Below are positions 24,987 through 34,303 of a stretch of DNA of 64,000 nt, in pieces. How positions within the stretch are numbered: the first letter of the stretch is position 1; each line of letters begins with the position of its first letter. Source of the DNA: Flavobacterium sp. SUN052 (lineage in GTDB: Bacteria > Bacteroidota > Bacteroidia > Flavobacteriales > Flavobacteriaceae); contig NZ_JAPQNS010000003.1 of the NCBI RefSeq assembly GCF_028867935.1, forward strand, positions 434,001 to 498,000, in the 5' to 3' direction. A program made the translations under genes and the position numbers. The notes beneath the pieces were generated by a model that was not told the origin of the DNA, did no database searches, and was given only the letters and a program-made list of their open reading frames with translations.

Positions 24987-25057
24987 GTTTCAAGTTTCAG
25001 GTTTCAGGTTCTTAAAGGGCCGATGCAACCTGAAGCTTAAAACCTGAAACCTGAAAC
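24987..25057. repeat. Heptad-word inverted repeat between the two exbD genes
   Basis: The left arm is GTTTCAA, GTTTCAG, GTTTCAG, GTT. The right arm is the inverse, AACCTGAAG ... ACCTGAAACCTGAAAC. The outermost 17 bases of each arm pair with one mismatch. The words are exact 7-base tandem units. The hairpin occupies nearly the whole gap and ends 4 bases before the next ATG at 25062. Confidence 0.75.
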
Positions 25058-25061
25058 AACC

Positions 25062-25598
25062 ATGTCAGAAATAGACACCTCCGGTGGGGGTGGTGGTAAA
25101 GGTGATGGTAAGGTACGGGCCAAGAAAGCGTCAACCAAAATTGACATGACCCCCATGGTGGACCTTGGGTTCCTCCTGATTACCTTCTTCATTTTGGCTA
25201 CTACCCTGAGCAAGCCATCGTCGATGACGCTCAACGTACCGGACAAAACGAAACAAGAAGAAACAGAGCCAATTAAGGCCTCGAACGTAATGACGATTTT
25301 CCTGGGTAAGGATAACAAAGCACACTACATTTTTGGGAAAGCTGCTTCAGAAGATCCAGAAATAAAAACAGTAGGCTTTGGATATGATCTCCGTAAAGCC
25401 ATTCAGGAAGAAGGTCGTAAAGTGCCTGCCGACAAATTTGTAGTAGTAATCAAGCCAACCAAAGAGTCTACCTACCGCAACATGGTAGATATTATGGACG
25501 AAATGGCGATTACTAAAATGAAGCGGTACGCCCTTGTAGACGAATTAACTCCCGATGAGAAAACGCTTCTCAAGGATAAACTCAAGTTAGAAATTTAA
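25062..25598 (+). CDS. exbD: ExbD/TolR family biopolymer transport protein (second copy)
   Basis: The 178-residue product has a Gly-rich N-terminus (TSGGGGGKGDGKVRAKKAS), the ExbD membrane helix with conserved Asp (KIDMTPMVDLGFLLITFFIL) and a periplasmic domain ending VDIMDEMAITKMKRYALVDEL. It is clearly homologous to the first copy only around the membrane helix, so the two are not recent duplicates. tonB starts 8 bases after its stop. Tandem exbD genes are a known Bacteroidota arrangement. Confidence 0.92.
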   Translation: MSEIDTSGGGGGKGDGKVRAKKASTKIDMTPMVDLGFLLITFFILATTLSKPSSMTLNVPDKTKQEETEPIKASNVMTIFLGKDNKAHYIFGKAASEDPEIKTVGFGYDLRKAIQEEGRKVPADKFVVVIKPTKESTYRNMVDIMDEMAITKMKRYALVDELTPDEKTLLKDKLKLEI

Positions 25599-25605
25599 CA
25601 ACACT

Positions 25606-26436
25606 ATGGCAGAAACGATAGCGAAAGCGACACTGGACGATATAGTGTTTGCTAATCGTAACAAAGCGTATGGTGCTTACTCCCTGCGGAAAGATTACCC
25701 GCGTGTAGTAACTCGCGCCCTGTTGATTGGCGCTGCGGTGTTTACATTAGCCGTTCTTTCACCAACTATTATTAGTGCCATAACGCCGGATGATACCGAC
25801 GAGCAGGCAATGGTGGAAGTGGATCTGATGAAATTACCTCCCCCGCCGATTGACCCCAATGAACCGCCACCACCACCACCACCACCGGTTGAATTACCGA
25901 AGGTGAATACGGTGAAGTTCCTTCCGCCTGAAGTTAAGCCAGATGAAGAGGTTCCTGAAGAAGTTCCACCACCAGCTGTGGAAGAACTGAAGGAAGCTGT
26001 TGCCGCTGAAAAAACGCAGGAAGGTGATCCAAATGCTGAAGAAGTAATTGTGGCTCCAGAAGAAACATCTGGTCCTACTAAAGTTGAAGCTGCTGTTGAA
26101 GCCCCTGCTCCTAAAGAAGACGAGGTATTCACAGTGGTAGAACAGCAGCCGGAATTTGCTGGCGGTATGAGCGCGTTGAACCAGTATCTCGGCAAGAATA
26201 TTCGCTACCCAGCAGCGGCCCAGCGGGCCAACGTATCGGGCCGGGTATTTGTAAGCTTCGTAGTAAACACCGATGGTAGTATTCAGGACGTTACTGTACT
26301 CAAAGGTCTTGGGTTTGGAACTGACGAAGAAGCTGTACGGGTTGTGAAGTCAATGCCAAAGTGGAGACCTGGTAAGCAATCAGGCCGCCCGGTTCGTGTG
26401 AAGTATAACCTGCCCATCAACTTCCAGTTGGAGTAA
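25606..26436 (+). CDS. tonB: Energy transducer TonB
   Basis: TonB spans the periplasm and couples ExbB/ExbD to outer-membrane TonB-dependent receptors such as the SusC protein in this window. The 276-residue product has an N-terminal segment containing ANRNKAYGAYSLRKDY, typical of Bacteroidota TonB. One membrane helix (about 37-57), a Pro/Glu-rich spacer with PPPPPPP and VPEEVPPP, and a C-terminal TonB domain (about 185-276; FAGGMSALNQYLGKNIRYP, GRVFVSFVVNTDGSI, KYNLPINFQLE) follow. Its TAA shares a base with the next ATG. Confidence 0.95.
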   Translation: MAETIAKATLDDIVFANRNKAYGAYSLRKDYPRVVTRALLIGAAVFTLAVLSPTIISAITPDDTDEQAMVEVDLMKLPPPPIDPNEPPPPPPPPVELPKVNTVKFLPPEVKPDEEVPEEVPPPAVEELKEAVAAEKTQEGDPNAEEVIVAPEETSGPTKVEAAVEAPAPKEDEVFTVVEQQPEFAGGMSALNQYLGKNIRYPAAAQRANVSGRVFVSFVVNTDGSIQDVTVLKGLGFGTDEEAVRVVKSMPKWRPGKQSGRPVRVKYNLPINFQLE

Positions 26437-26666
26437 TGCCGCAGCGAAATAGAGTATCGGAGCAACTGACGCTGGTTTTGGCGGTACTTGCTTCGGTGGC
26501 ATACTTGGGAGGAGGCATCGCACTGATAGCCTCCTCTCAGCGTTTTGTCATTTTCCCTCCCCCTGGTCTTTTGCGCTACGGTTTGGCCGCCTTGCTAATC
26601 TGGTACGGCGGAACACGCGCTTTTCGGGCGTATTATCTTTACAAAGACAGCCAGCACGAAGATTAA
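26436..26666 (+). CDS. Small membrane protein of unknown function
   Basis: The 76-residue protein has two hydrophobic segments (about 12-33, LTLVLAVLASVAYLGGGIALIA; about 46-66, LLRYGLAALLIWYGGTRAFRAYY) separated by a short loop, and a charged C-terminus. I do not recognise a family. It starts at the last base of the tonB stop (TAATG), so it is probably translated with tonB and may be a small partner or quality factor of the Ton complex; that is inference from context only. Confidence 0.65.
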   Translation: MPQRNRVSEQLTLVLAVLASVAYLGGGIALIASSQRFVIFPPPGLLRYGLAALLIWYGGTRAFRAYYLYKDSQHED

Positions 26667-26759
26667 GCAAATCGCTTTAAACTAAGACGCTACAAGTTTG
26701 TCTAAAAATCATCAAAGCAACGGTTGTGGAATATGGCCTCGCTTTGCATCTATTAGCTG

Positions 26760-27695
26760 ATGATGAGAAAATGGATTTGGTCATTCGTAGTTGGTATTGC
26801 CGCTATTGGGTGCAACTCAGAAAAACAGCAGGCTTTAGATACGCCTTCTCGTGGTGAGATTACAGTGGTCTCGGATGAGTCGTTCCGACCATTGGTTGAA
26901 CAATTGACTGGAACGTATTCGGGAATTTACCCAGAGACGAAATTCAACGTATTGTTCCGGCCCGAGAAGGAAGCTATTGCCATGATGCTTCGCGATAGTG
27001 CCCGCTTAGTGTTCTGTACTCGGCCGCTTACTAAAGGAGAGCAGGCTGTACTGGATCAGCGCAAGATTGTTGGAAAAACAGAACGGATTGCTACGGATGG
27101 AGTAGCCCTGATAACGGGAAAGGCGAATACTGATAGTTTGATTACAATGGCTGAGTTGCGAAGCCTATTCAACGGGCAACTGAAAAACTGGGAACAGCTA
27201 AAAGGAGGTAATCAGACTGGCCCCGTGACGCTTGTTTTTGATAACGGCAATGGAAGTAACATTGATTTTGTACTGCGAACGTTTGCCATTAAATCAATTC
27301 AAGGTATCCGAATCTCAACGGCTAAGTCTAATCGTGAGGTAATTGATTATGTTCGCGAAAATCCACGAGCATTAGGATTTATTGGCGTAAACTGGATCAG
27401 CGATGGCGATGAAGCATTGACCGCTGAACTATCGCGGGATCTGCGAGTGCTTGGCGTTTCTGACAAAGTAAACCCTACTGGAATTAAAGACTATTTCCAA
27501 CCTTTTCAACGTAGTTTGGGTTTACAAGATTATCCTCTTCGTCGACCGTTGTACATTATTAGTCGGGAAGCGCATTCTGGTTTAGGGGGCGGATTGATTA
27601 ATTATCTGGCTCGGGATGCTGGAAGTCTGATCATTGAAAAATTGGGTCTTTGGCCTACTAGGCCATATAATAGAGAGGTTTATATTCAGAAGTAA
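26760..27695 (+). CDS. PstS-like substrate-binding lipoprotein
   Basis: The product has 311 residues with a lipoprotein signal (AAIGC, lipidated Cys at 18) and a phosphate-binding-protein-like fold. Typical PstS landmarks are ITVVSDESFRPLVEQL, GVALITGKANTD, LRSLFNGQLKNWEQL and VTLVFDNGNGSN. No pstCAB genes are adjacent, and the phosphate-binding serines of classical PstS are not obvious. In Bacteroidota such PstS-like proteins commonly sit next to exbB-exbD-tonB and a TPR gene. A role as a periplasmic partner of the Ton system is inferred, not shown. A second ATG at 26763 is equally possible. Confidence 0.8.
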   Translation: MMRKWIWSFVVGIAAIGCNSEKQQALDTPSRGEITVVSDESFRPLVEQLTGTYSGIYPETKFNVLFRPEKEAIAMMLRDSARLVFCTRPLTKGEQAVLDQRKIVGKTERIATDGVALITGKANTDSLITMAELRSLFNGQLKNWEQLKGGNQTGPVTLVFDNGNGSNIDFVLRTFAIKSIQGIRISTAKSNREVIDYVRENPRALGFIGVNWISDGDEALTAELSRDLRVLGVSDKVNPTGIKDYFQPFQRSLGLQDYPLRRPLYIISREAHSGLGGGLINYLARDAGSLIIEKLGLWPTRPYNREVYIQK

Positions 27696-27703
27696 GTAAA
27701 TTT

Positions 27704-27732
27704 TTTGGTTTAACTGCAATTTTTTACTTTTG
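27704..27732 (+). promoter_or_regulatory. Candidate promoter for the TPR protein
   Basis: TTTG at 27704-27707, a 17-base spacer and TACTTTTG at 27725-27732 (TAnnTTTG). The -7 box is identical to the one upstream of exbB, which suggests the two may be transcribed by the same holoenzyme. Confidence 0.5.
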
Positions 27733-27785
27733 CGGCTTGTTTTATTGGGACAGTAAATAACTAACTTCTTACCAACCTGAAGTAC

Positions 27786-29552
27786 ATGATGAAGATTCAG
27801 AAAAAATCGCTAACGACAATTCTGGCACTGGGTGCTATGATGTCGACTCCAGTGTTTGCGCAGGACGTTCAGACGGGCTTGAAAGACCTGGAGTCGGAGC
27901 GGTTTGCTAAAGCTGAACAGACGTTCACGCAGTTGGCAACCAGCTCGCCAACAGCTGACAATCAATATTATCTTGGTTATTACTATCTCCGCACAAACCA
28001 GCTGGACAAGGCTCAGGCTGCTTTTGAAAAAGGCGCAGCGGCTGATCCTAAAGGTCAACTCAACAACGTTGGACTAGGTGCAGTAGCCTTAGCTAAAGGC
28101 GATCGTGCTGGCGCTAAAGCCAAGATTGATCAGGCTATTAGTGCCACGAAAAGCAAAAACGCAGACGTGCTGTTCCGGGCGGGTGAAGCTTACACGCTCA
28201 ACGAGAAAAACAATGATCCAGCTGAGGCCCTTCGTTTGCTCGATATGGCAGCTAAGCTGGATAAGAAAGGAGGAGGTAGTGCCGACCTTAAAATGGCGAT
28301 GGGCGATGCCTATTTCATTAAAAATGATGGCGGTACGGCCGTTTCTCGTTACGAAGATGCTTTGTTAGCTTCACCAAATCTGGCTGAAGCAAATTATAAG
28401 ATCGGTCGTCTCTACCTGCGTGGTAAAAACTACAAACTGGCTCAGGAATTCTTCAATAAAGCGATTGAAGCTGACCCAGAGTTCGCGTTGACTTACCGTT
28501 CGTTGGCTGACGCTTTAGCTGGTTCACGCGCTTATAAAGGTGCTGCCAGCAACATGGAGAAGTACGTACAGAAAAGTGGTACAACTGATCCTGAGTATTT
28601 GACAACAGTGGCTAAGTATTACTTTTTGGCTAATGATTATCTGAAGGCAACCGCCTATCTGGACCAGCTACAGGGTAAAGTGAATGATCCCGTTTTAGAC
28701 CGTATGTACGGTTGGGCATACACAGCACTGGGTAAAAACGACCAGGCTGTTCAGGCTTTGAACAAGTTTATCACGGCTGCCCCACAAAAAGTGATCTATG
28801 ACGACTACAAATATTTGGGCCGTGCGTATGGTCAGCTGGGTACGCCAGAAGCTGATTCGTTGGCAATAATCAATTTAGAGAAGGCTGCTCCGGAAGATAC
28901 AACTGAGAACCTGTATCGTGAAATTGCCAAGAAATACAATGACGGAAAGCGGTATGACAAGGCGTTTGATTATTACACAAAAGCAATTGGTACTGGTAAG
29001 CCGCTCAATAACGACTACCTGAACATGGGCTTAGCCGCTTATAACTACGGTTTCCGTATTGGTCGCGATGTAATGAAAGAAGATACTGCTGGTGCTAAAC
29101 AAATGCGCAAGCAGTGGTTCCTTCGGGCTGACTCGGCATATGCTAAGCTAGCCGAAGTGACACCTAATTACTCGCCAGCTTATTACTATCGGGGAACGTC
29201 GAATTACTACGCTTACCCATCATCAGAATCGTTGAGTAATCGGGCGTTTGTTCCTTATCTGGAAAAATTCACTGAATTAGCTCCTCAGGACATCACTGCT
29301 GATGCCTCAAAAGCACCCCAGTTTAACCGCTTGCTTTTGCAATCGTACAGCTTGTTGGCCGCTGATGCAGTAACCCGTAAGGATGATGCTAAAGCAAAGG
29401 ATTATGCGACAAAAATGTTAGCAATCGATCCGAACGATAAGCGGGCGAAAGAATTCCTGGAAGGCCCAAAACCGGCTCAGGCAGCTCCAGCCGCTACTCC
29501 GGCAACAAAGCCTGCGCCTAAAACGCCAGCTAAGAAAGGTTCTGCGAAGTAA
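27786..29552 (+). CDS. Tetratricopeptide repeat protein, exported
   Basis: The product has 588 residues with a signal peptide (KSLTTILALGAMMSTPVFAQ). It is built of many TPR-like helical pairs, for example NQYYLGYYYLRTNQLDKAQAAFEKG, AEANYKIGRLYLRGKNYKLAQ and YLNMGLAAYNYGFRIG. The C-terminus is Ala/Pro/Lys-rich and probably flexible. TPR arrays bind protein partners; in this position, after exbB/exbD/tonB and the PstS-like gene, an envelope scaffold role is plausible. ATG at 27786 or 27789 are equally good starts. It has its own promoter and terminator. Confidence 0.88.
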   Translation: MMKIQKKSLTTILALGAMMSTPVFAQDVQTGLKDLESERFAKAEQTFTQLATSSPTADNQYYLGYYYLRTNQLDKAQAAFEKGAAADPKGQLNNVGLGAVALAKGDRAGAKAKIDQAISATKSKNADVLFRAGEAYTLNEKNNDPAEALRLLDMAAKLDKKGGGSADLKMAMGDAYFIKNDGGTAVSRYEDALLASPNLAEANYKIGRLYLRGKNYKLAQEFFNKAIEADPEFALTYRSLADALAGSRAYKGAASNMEKYVQKSGTTDPEYLTTVAKYYFLANDYLKATAYLDQLQGKVNDPVLDRMYGWAYTALGKNDQAVQALNKFITAAPQKVIYDDYKYLGRAYGQLGTPEADSLAIINLEKAAPEDTTENLYREIAKKYNDGKRYDKAFDYYTKAIGTGKPLNNDYLNMGLAAYNYGFRIGRDVMKEDTAGAKQMRKQWFLRADSAYAKLAEVTPNYSPAYYYRGTSNYYAYPSSESLSNRAFVPYLEKFTELAPQDITADASKAPQFNRLLLQSYSLLAADAVTRKDDAKAKDYATKMLAIDPNDKRAKEFLEGPKPAQAAPAATPATKPAPKTPAKKGSAK

Positions 29553-29574
29553 GAGTAAACGATAAATCCAGAAG

Positions 29575-29603
29575 AGCGGCCCCCAACAGGGTCGCTTTTT
29601 TTG
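29575..29603 (+). terminator. Intrinsic terminator after the TPR gene
   Basis: AGCGGCCC (29575-29582) pairs with GGGTCGCT (29589-29596) with one G-U pair, followed by seven T. Confidence 0.75.
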
Positions 29604-29670
29604 TGCTAAGACAACGTATAAAATCCTGAGGGAGCACAAATCTGTATCTGTTATTTTCGATAAGCCGTCG

Positions 29671-29678
29671 TAACTTTG
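29671..29678 (+). promoter_or_regulatory. TAnnTTTG box upstream of adk
   Basis: TAACTTTG matches the -7 consensus 43 bases before the adk ATG; the -33 region (TTATTTTC near 29651) is only weakly similar to TTTG. Confidence 0.35.
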
Positions 29679-29721
29679 CGCCCGCGATCAACCAAATCAC
29701 AAAAGCCCACTACTAAACCTC

Positions 29722-30303
29722 ATGCTTAATCTTGTACTGTTTGGCCCTCCGGGTGCGGGTAAAGGCACACAAAGTGAGAAACTTATTGCTAAATACCATT
29801 TAGTACACTTGTCGACAGGTGATTTGTTGCGATCGCAGATTGCGGCAGGAACAGAACTTGGTTTGCGGGCAAAAGCCTTGATGGATGAGGGTATTTTGGT
29901 TCCTGACGAGGTGGTGATCGGCATGATCGACAGTAAACTCAATGAAAACCAGGCTGCACCGGGCTTCATTTTTGATGGATTTCCACGAACGGTTCCACAG
30001 GCTCAGGCGTTAGACGACCTACTGGCTCACTACAACGAACAAATCACAACGATGATCGCGTTGGTGGTTGAGGAGGAAGAACTTACCCGGCGGTTATTGA
30101 GCCGGGGTCAAACATCGGGACGACCTGACGATCAGAATGAAGCCTTGATTCGTCGACGGGTGAAGGAGTATAATGAAAAAACAACGCCTGTTGCCGGGTA
30201 CTACAGCAATCAGGACAAGTACGCGGCCATAGATGGTGTTGGCGATATTGACAGCATATTCGAGGCTATTTGTAATAAAATCACAGAAGACCAACCAGAC
30301 TGA
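29722..30303 (+). CDS. adk: Adenylate kinase
   Basis: Adk interconverts ATP plus AMP and two ADP. The 193-residue product is the short type without the long zinc-binding LID. Motifs are the P-loop GPPGAGKGT (residues 8-16), HLSTGDLLRSQI (AMP site), GFIFDGFPRTVPQAQAL and a reduced LID around RGQTSGRPDDQ with the basic RRRVKEYNEKT. obgE follows after 58 bases, a gap that contains a CCACCGG/CCGGTGG hairpin (30314-30348), so the two are probably co-transcribed. Confidence 0.97.
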   Translation: MLNLVLFGPPGAGKGTQSEKLIAKYHLVHLSTGDLLRSQIAAGTELGLRAKALMDEGILVPDEVVIGMIDSKLNENQAAPGFIFDGFPRTVPQAQALDDLLAHYNEQITTMIALVVEEEELTRRLLSRGQTSGRPDDQNEALIRRRVKEYNEKTTPVAGYYSNQDKYAAIDGVGDIDSIFEAICNKITEDQPD

Positions 30304-30361
30304 TGTACTTTGGCCACCGGGTGTGGGCATTCTACGTTAAGCCGGTGGGAAACAACAGAGC

Positions 30362-31381
30362 ATGGCATCATCAAACTTCATAGATTACGTTAAAATAAAT
30401 TGCCGTTCAGGAACTGGCGGTGCTGGTTCAGTTCACTTCCGGCGTGAGAAACACGTTCCTAAGGGAGGACCAGACGGGGGAGATGGTGGCCGGGGAGGCC
30501 ATATAATTCTTCGGGGTAACGCGCAACACTGGACATTGCTCCACCTTAAATACCGGAAGCACATAAAGGCCGACGCTGGTAAAGCCGGCGAAGGTGGCCG
30601 CAGAACAGGCCATGAGGGTGAAGATGTGTACCTTGATGTTCCGCTTGGGACTATTGCCCGTAATGCCGAGACTGGCGAGCACATGGCCGAAATCACCGCC
30701 GATGGGCAGGAGATTATTTTGTTGCCCGGTGGCCGGGGCGGTCTAGGTAACGACCATTTTAAATCGGCAACCCAACAAGCTCCGTATTACGCTCAGACAG
30801 GTGAGCCTGCTCAGGAAGAGTGGATCATTTTAGAACTCAAACTACTGGCAGACGTTGGTTTGGTTGGTTTCCCTAATGCGGGCAAATCAACACTACTGTC
30901 TGTGTTGTCGGCGGCCCGTCCCGAAATTGCTGATTATCCGTTCACAACGCTTGTTCCCAACTTAGGTGTAGTGGCATATCGTGATTACAAATCGTTTGTA
31001 ATGGCCGATATTCCGGGAATTATCGAAGGTGCCTCTCAGGGAAAAGGACTGGGACTACGTTTTCTTCGGCACATTGAGCGCAACTCTGTGCTCTTATTTC
31101 TCGTACCGGTAACTACGGAAGATATTCGGGCGGAGTATAATACGCTGGTAAATGAACTGCATCAGTATAATCCTGAATTATCCGACAAAGAGCGATTGTT
31201 GGCCGTTACAAAAACAGATTTGGTTACCGAAGAAGAGTTAGATACAATAAAAAAAACGTTACCGGAGCGGGTTAAATGCGTCTTCATATCAGCAATCAAC
31301 CAACAAGGTCTGACCGAACTGAAAGACGCAATCTGGCAGACATTATCGGATGCTCAGGTGATTGTTCCGGCCGAAGAATAA
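30362..31381 (+). CDS. obgE: GTPase Obg/CgtA
   Basis: Obg is an essential GTPase of late 50S assembly and stress control. The 339-residue product has the Gly-rich N-terminal Obg domain (about 1-158; [30 protein letters not shown], shown here only as its repeated Gly-Gly pattern; [21 protein letters not shown]). The G domain has G1 [10 protein letters not shown]3 [16 protein letters not shown] and G4 TKTD. It lacks the variable C-terminal OCT domain of some relatives. ATG at 30362 gives the standard N-terminus. Confidence 0.97.
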   Translation: MASSNFIDYVKINCRSGTGGAGSVHFRREKHVPKGGPDGGDGGRGGHIILRGNAQHWTLLHLKYRKHIKADAGKAGEGGRRTGHEGEDVYLDVPLGTIARNAETGEHMAEITADGQEIILLPGGRGGLGNDHFKSATQQAPYYAQTGEPAQEEWIILELKLLADVGLVGFPNAGKSTLLSVLSAARPEIADYPFTTLVPNLGVVAYRDYKSFVMADIPGIIEGASQGKGLGLRFLRHIERNSVLLFLVPVTTEDIRAEYNTLVNELHQYNPELSDKERLLAVTKTDLVTEEELDTIKKTLPERVKCVFISAINQQGLTELKDAIWQTLSDAQVIVPAEE

Positions 31382-31425
31382 GTTTATCATTTCTCTTTGA
31401 GCATTAAGCGCTTATTTTACCTGTG

Positions 31426-34194
31426 ATGAAAAATTTTATGTTCTGGGCAGCTCTAACTGGGCTGCTTATTTTTTCTTGTGCCGTCAGTGCCCAAATTCAG
31501 GTAACATTTCCTACTACAAGGGCGGTTTTTCAGCGTAATAATGCCAACCAGGGGACGGTGCGCATCGCGGGCTTATACACAACGACTGTAAACCGTATTG
31601 AGGCCAGGTTGACAGCGCTTAACGGCGGGGCAAGCTTCGATTATCGGACTATTCAAAACAACCCTACAGGTGGAAGCTTCACAGGTGAGCTAACGGGGGT
31701 TGCAGGAGGATGGTATCGGCTCGAAGTAAGGGGTGTACTCAACGACCAGACCGTTGGCTACGTAGCTTTAGAACCCATCGGAGTAGGTGAAGTGTTTGTA
31801 ATTGCTGGTCAATCGAATGCGCAGGGAGTACGATCAGACGGTTTGCCTGCCAACGACGATCGGGTCAATGCAGCGGTTGTTAGTATCCAAAATGAATCAC
31901 TGGCCGAACCGGCTTATCCCACTTTCCGTAAAGTAGATAATAACATCGTAATAGCTCCTCGTGGTAATGGCCCTTATTATTGGGGACGTTTAGGGGATTT
32001 GTTGGTACAGCGACTGGGCGTGCCAATCATGTTTTTTAATGCGGGCTGGGGTGCTACAACCGTTCAAAACTGGCGCCAAAGCGCTGAAACAGGTCAAACG
32101 GCTAACGTCTATTCACAAGTACCACTTCCGCCGGGAATGCCTTGGGCCAACCTTAAACAGGGCGCTCAATTTTACGCTAGCATGTATGGTATACGTGCTA
32201 TCCTTTGGCATCAGGGTGAGGCTGATAATTTTACGAATACACCCACCGACCAATACGCCAATGACTTGTTGTGGCTGGTTAACCGAATTCGTCAGGAGAC
32301 AGGAAAAAATATTCCCTGGGTAGTAGCAAGAGCCTCTTTCGACAGTGACTTAGCATTGTTTGGACGGATTACAAATCCTAAAATTATTGCTGGTCAGAAT
32401 GCCGTTATCAATCCATCAGGGGGGATTTTCCCCGGTCCCACAACTGATGATTTTATGACAACAGCTGACCGTATGGATAATACGCACTTCAGTGATGCAG
32501 GTTTGGCTAAAGTTGCTACGCAGTGGAACAATGTGCTGAATGACGGTTTCTTTAGTAATGCGCAACCTATTCCTCCGGCTTCTCTGGTAACAATAGCCAC
32601 CGGTTGTCCCGGTAGTAATCAGGTAACGTATACACCAAATGGCCAGTTTTCGAGTGTTGTCTGGGAAGCTATCAACGATCAGGGACAAGCGGTCAGTACA
32701 GAAGGGGGGCCAAGCATCACAAAAGGAAGTGGTTCAGCCCGCTATCGGGCTAAAGTGCGCGACGGATTCGGTAATGTGAGTTATTCGGGCGCTGTTCGAG
32801 TGGGTGATGCCCCCTCGATAGCCGCAGCTGGCCCTACTACCTTTTGTGAAGGAGGAACCGTGAACCTGACTGCTAATTTTGATAACAATATCTCGTTTGT
32901 AAACCAACAGACAAACGCTGTTGTGGGTAATAACAAGACATTGGTAGCCAATTCATCAGGGAATTTTGTTGCCCGTTACCGCGATGTGAGTGGATGCGAT
33001 TTCAACTCTCAGGTCGTGAGTGTGCAGGTAAATAAAAATCCGGCAACACCAGTTATTGCCAACGATAAGCCAACCACATTCTGTGATGGCGATAATACCA
33101 CCTTGCGGGCCAATGTAGATAATGTTCGGTATAACTGGAATAGCGGCCAAAATAGTAAAACGATTGACGTACGTCAAAGTGGAAATTTTCAACTTACAGT
33201 GACTGATCAAAATGGCTGTACATCACCGCAATCTAACGCAGTGAACGTGGTTGTCAACCCAAATCCAGCCACACCAACCATTAGCAGTAACGGACCAACT
33301 ACCTTTTGCGCTGACCGGAATGTGACCTTGTCTGCGCCCGAAACGGCAGCGTATCAATGGAGCACGGGTGCCACAACGCGAACAATTACAACAAATCAGG
33401 CGGGTGGTTATACACTACGGGTGCGAAACCAGTTCAACTGTATTTCGTCAGAGTCGCCCCGTGTCGAAGTAAGGGTAAATCCTTTGCCCAATGCGCCAAA
33501 TGTAACAGCCTTGGGACGAACGACATTTTGTGAAGGAGATCAGGTAACATTAACCGCTACCAGTGCATTCCGAACGTTTTGGTCTACTGGCGATTCAACA
33601 CAAACGCTGGCTGCACGAACGTCGGGGAGCTATTCAGCTCGTACTCGTGACAACAACGGCTGTATTTCGCCCCAGAGTAACATTGTGACTGTAACAGCGC
33701 GCCCCTTGCCTGCTACGCCAACTATCAATCAGGTCGGTACGTTTACACTTCAGGCTCTGAGTGCCTCGAACGGCGGGGCGTCGTATAGATGGTACCGGGG
33801 AACGGATTCGCTTTCGGTACAAACATCACTCATCAAAGCCGGACAGTCAGGTAGTTATCGGGCACGTACCTTCATTGTTTACAGCCCTGACTTAACTTGT
33901 TATTCTGCATTCTCGCCAAACTTTGCGTACACAGTCGACCCAAGTTTCAATGGCTTAAGTATTTATCCTAATCCGGCACCTACTCAACAGGTTACCGTAG
34001 AGACATTGGAAAATATTCAGAATGCGGTTGTTACCATCTACACCCTACAGGGACAAGAAGCTCTCAATTTTAATGTCCCCTCCTTTAGTGAGCGTCAACT
34101 GCTTAACCTAACCGCAATTCCGGCGGGACACTACATTTTGCAGGTTAGAGCAACTGGTTTTAACGTTTCGAAGCGGATTCTGGTGGGTTTCTAA
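31426..34194 (+). CDS. Secreted SASA-type esterase with Ig-like repeats and T9SS sorting domain (long paralog)
   Basis: The ATG at 31426 gives 922 residues; the GTG one codon earlier is less likely. A signal peptide (ending AVSAQ) is followed by a sialate O-acetylesterase-like SGNH domain. Its landmarks are VFVIAGQSNAQG (nucleophile Ser), FFNAGWGATTVQNW, ILWHQGEADN and DNTHFSDAG. About four tandem Ig-like repeats of 74-79 residues follow; each contains a TFC motif (Cys 474, 553, 628, 702). The C-terminus is a type A T9SS sorting domain (LSIYPNPAP, GHYILQVRATGFNVSKRI). It is probably a cell-surface or secreted carbohydrate esterase; the substrate is unknown. Confidence 0.85.
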   Translation: MKNFMFWAALTGLLIFSCAVSAQIQVTFPTTRAVFQRNNANQGTVRIAGLYTTTVNRIEARLTALNGGASFDYRTIQNNPTGGSFTGELTGVAGGWYRLEVRGVLNDQTVGYVALEPIGVGEVFVIAGQSNAQGVRSDGLPANDDRVNAAVVSIQNESLAEPAYPTFRKVDNNIVIAPRGNGPYYWGRLGDLLVQRLGVPIMFFNAGWGATTVQNWRQSAETGQTANVYSQVPLPPGMPWANLKQGAQFYASMYGIRAILWHQGEADNFTNTPTDQYANDLLWLVNRIRQETGKNIPWVVARASFDSDLALFGRITNPKIIAGQNAVINPSGGIFPGPTTDDFMTTADRMDNTHFSDAGLAKVATQWNNVLNDGFFSNAQPIPPASLVTIATGCPGSNQVTYTPNGQFSSVVWEAINDQGQAVSTEGGPSITKGSGSARYRAKVRDGFGNVSYSGAVRVGDAPSIAAAGPTTFCEGGTVNLTANFDNNISFVNQQTNAVVGNNKTLVANSSGNFVARYRDVSGCDFNSQVVSVQVNKNPATPVIANDKPTTFCDGDNTTLRANVDNVRYNWNSGQNSKTIDVRQSGNFQLTVTDQNGCTSPQSNAVNVVVNPNPATPTISSNGPTTFCADRNVTLSAPETAAYQWSTGATTRTITTNQAGGYTLRVRNQFNCISSESPRVEVRVNPLPNAPNVTALGRTTFCEGDQVTLTATSAFRTFWSTGDSTQTLAARTSGSYSARTRDNNGCISPQSNIVTVTARPLPATPTINQVGTFTLQALSASNGGASYRWYRGTDSLSVQTSLIKAGQSGSYRARTFIVYSPDLTCYSAFSPNFAYTVDPSFNGLSIYPNPAPTQQVTVETLENIQNAVVTIYTLQGQEALNFNVPSFSERQLLNLTAIPAGHYILQVRATGFNVSKRILVGF

Positions 34195-34244
34195 TAAATT
34201 CATCAAAGTTCAAAGACTCAGTTTTATCTGGCTTAAAAGGTTGT

Positions 34245-34286
34245 GTAAATGAAAACCCTGGCTCATTGCTGGGGTTTTTCATTTAC
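34245..34286 (+). terminator. Intrinsic terminator after the long esterase gene
   Basis: GTAAATGAAAACCC (34245-34258) pairs with GGGTTTTTCATTTAC (34272-34286), with one bulged base, around a short loop. The stem contains its own T run. Confidence 0.75.
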
Positions 34287-34303
34287 ATACGGTGATTGAT
34301 TAA

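Noticed and set aside
24987..25057. CRISPR-like repeat because of repeated GTTTCAG words.
   Set aside because: Units are adjacent 7-mers without spacers and form an inverted, not direct, array; no cas genes are in the window.
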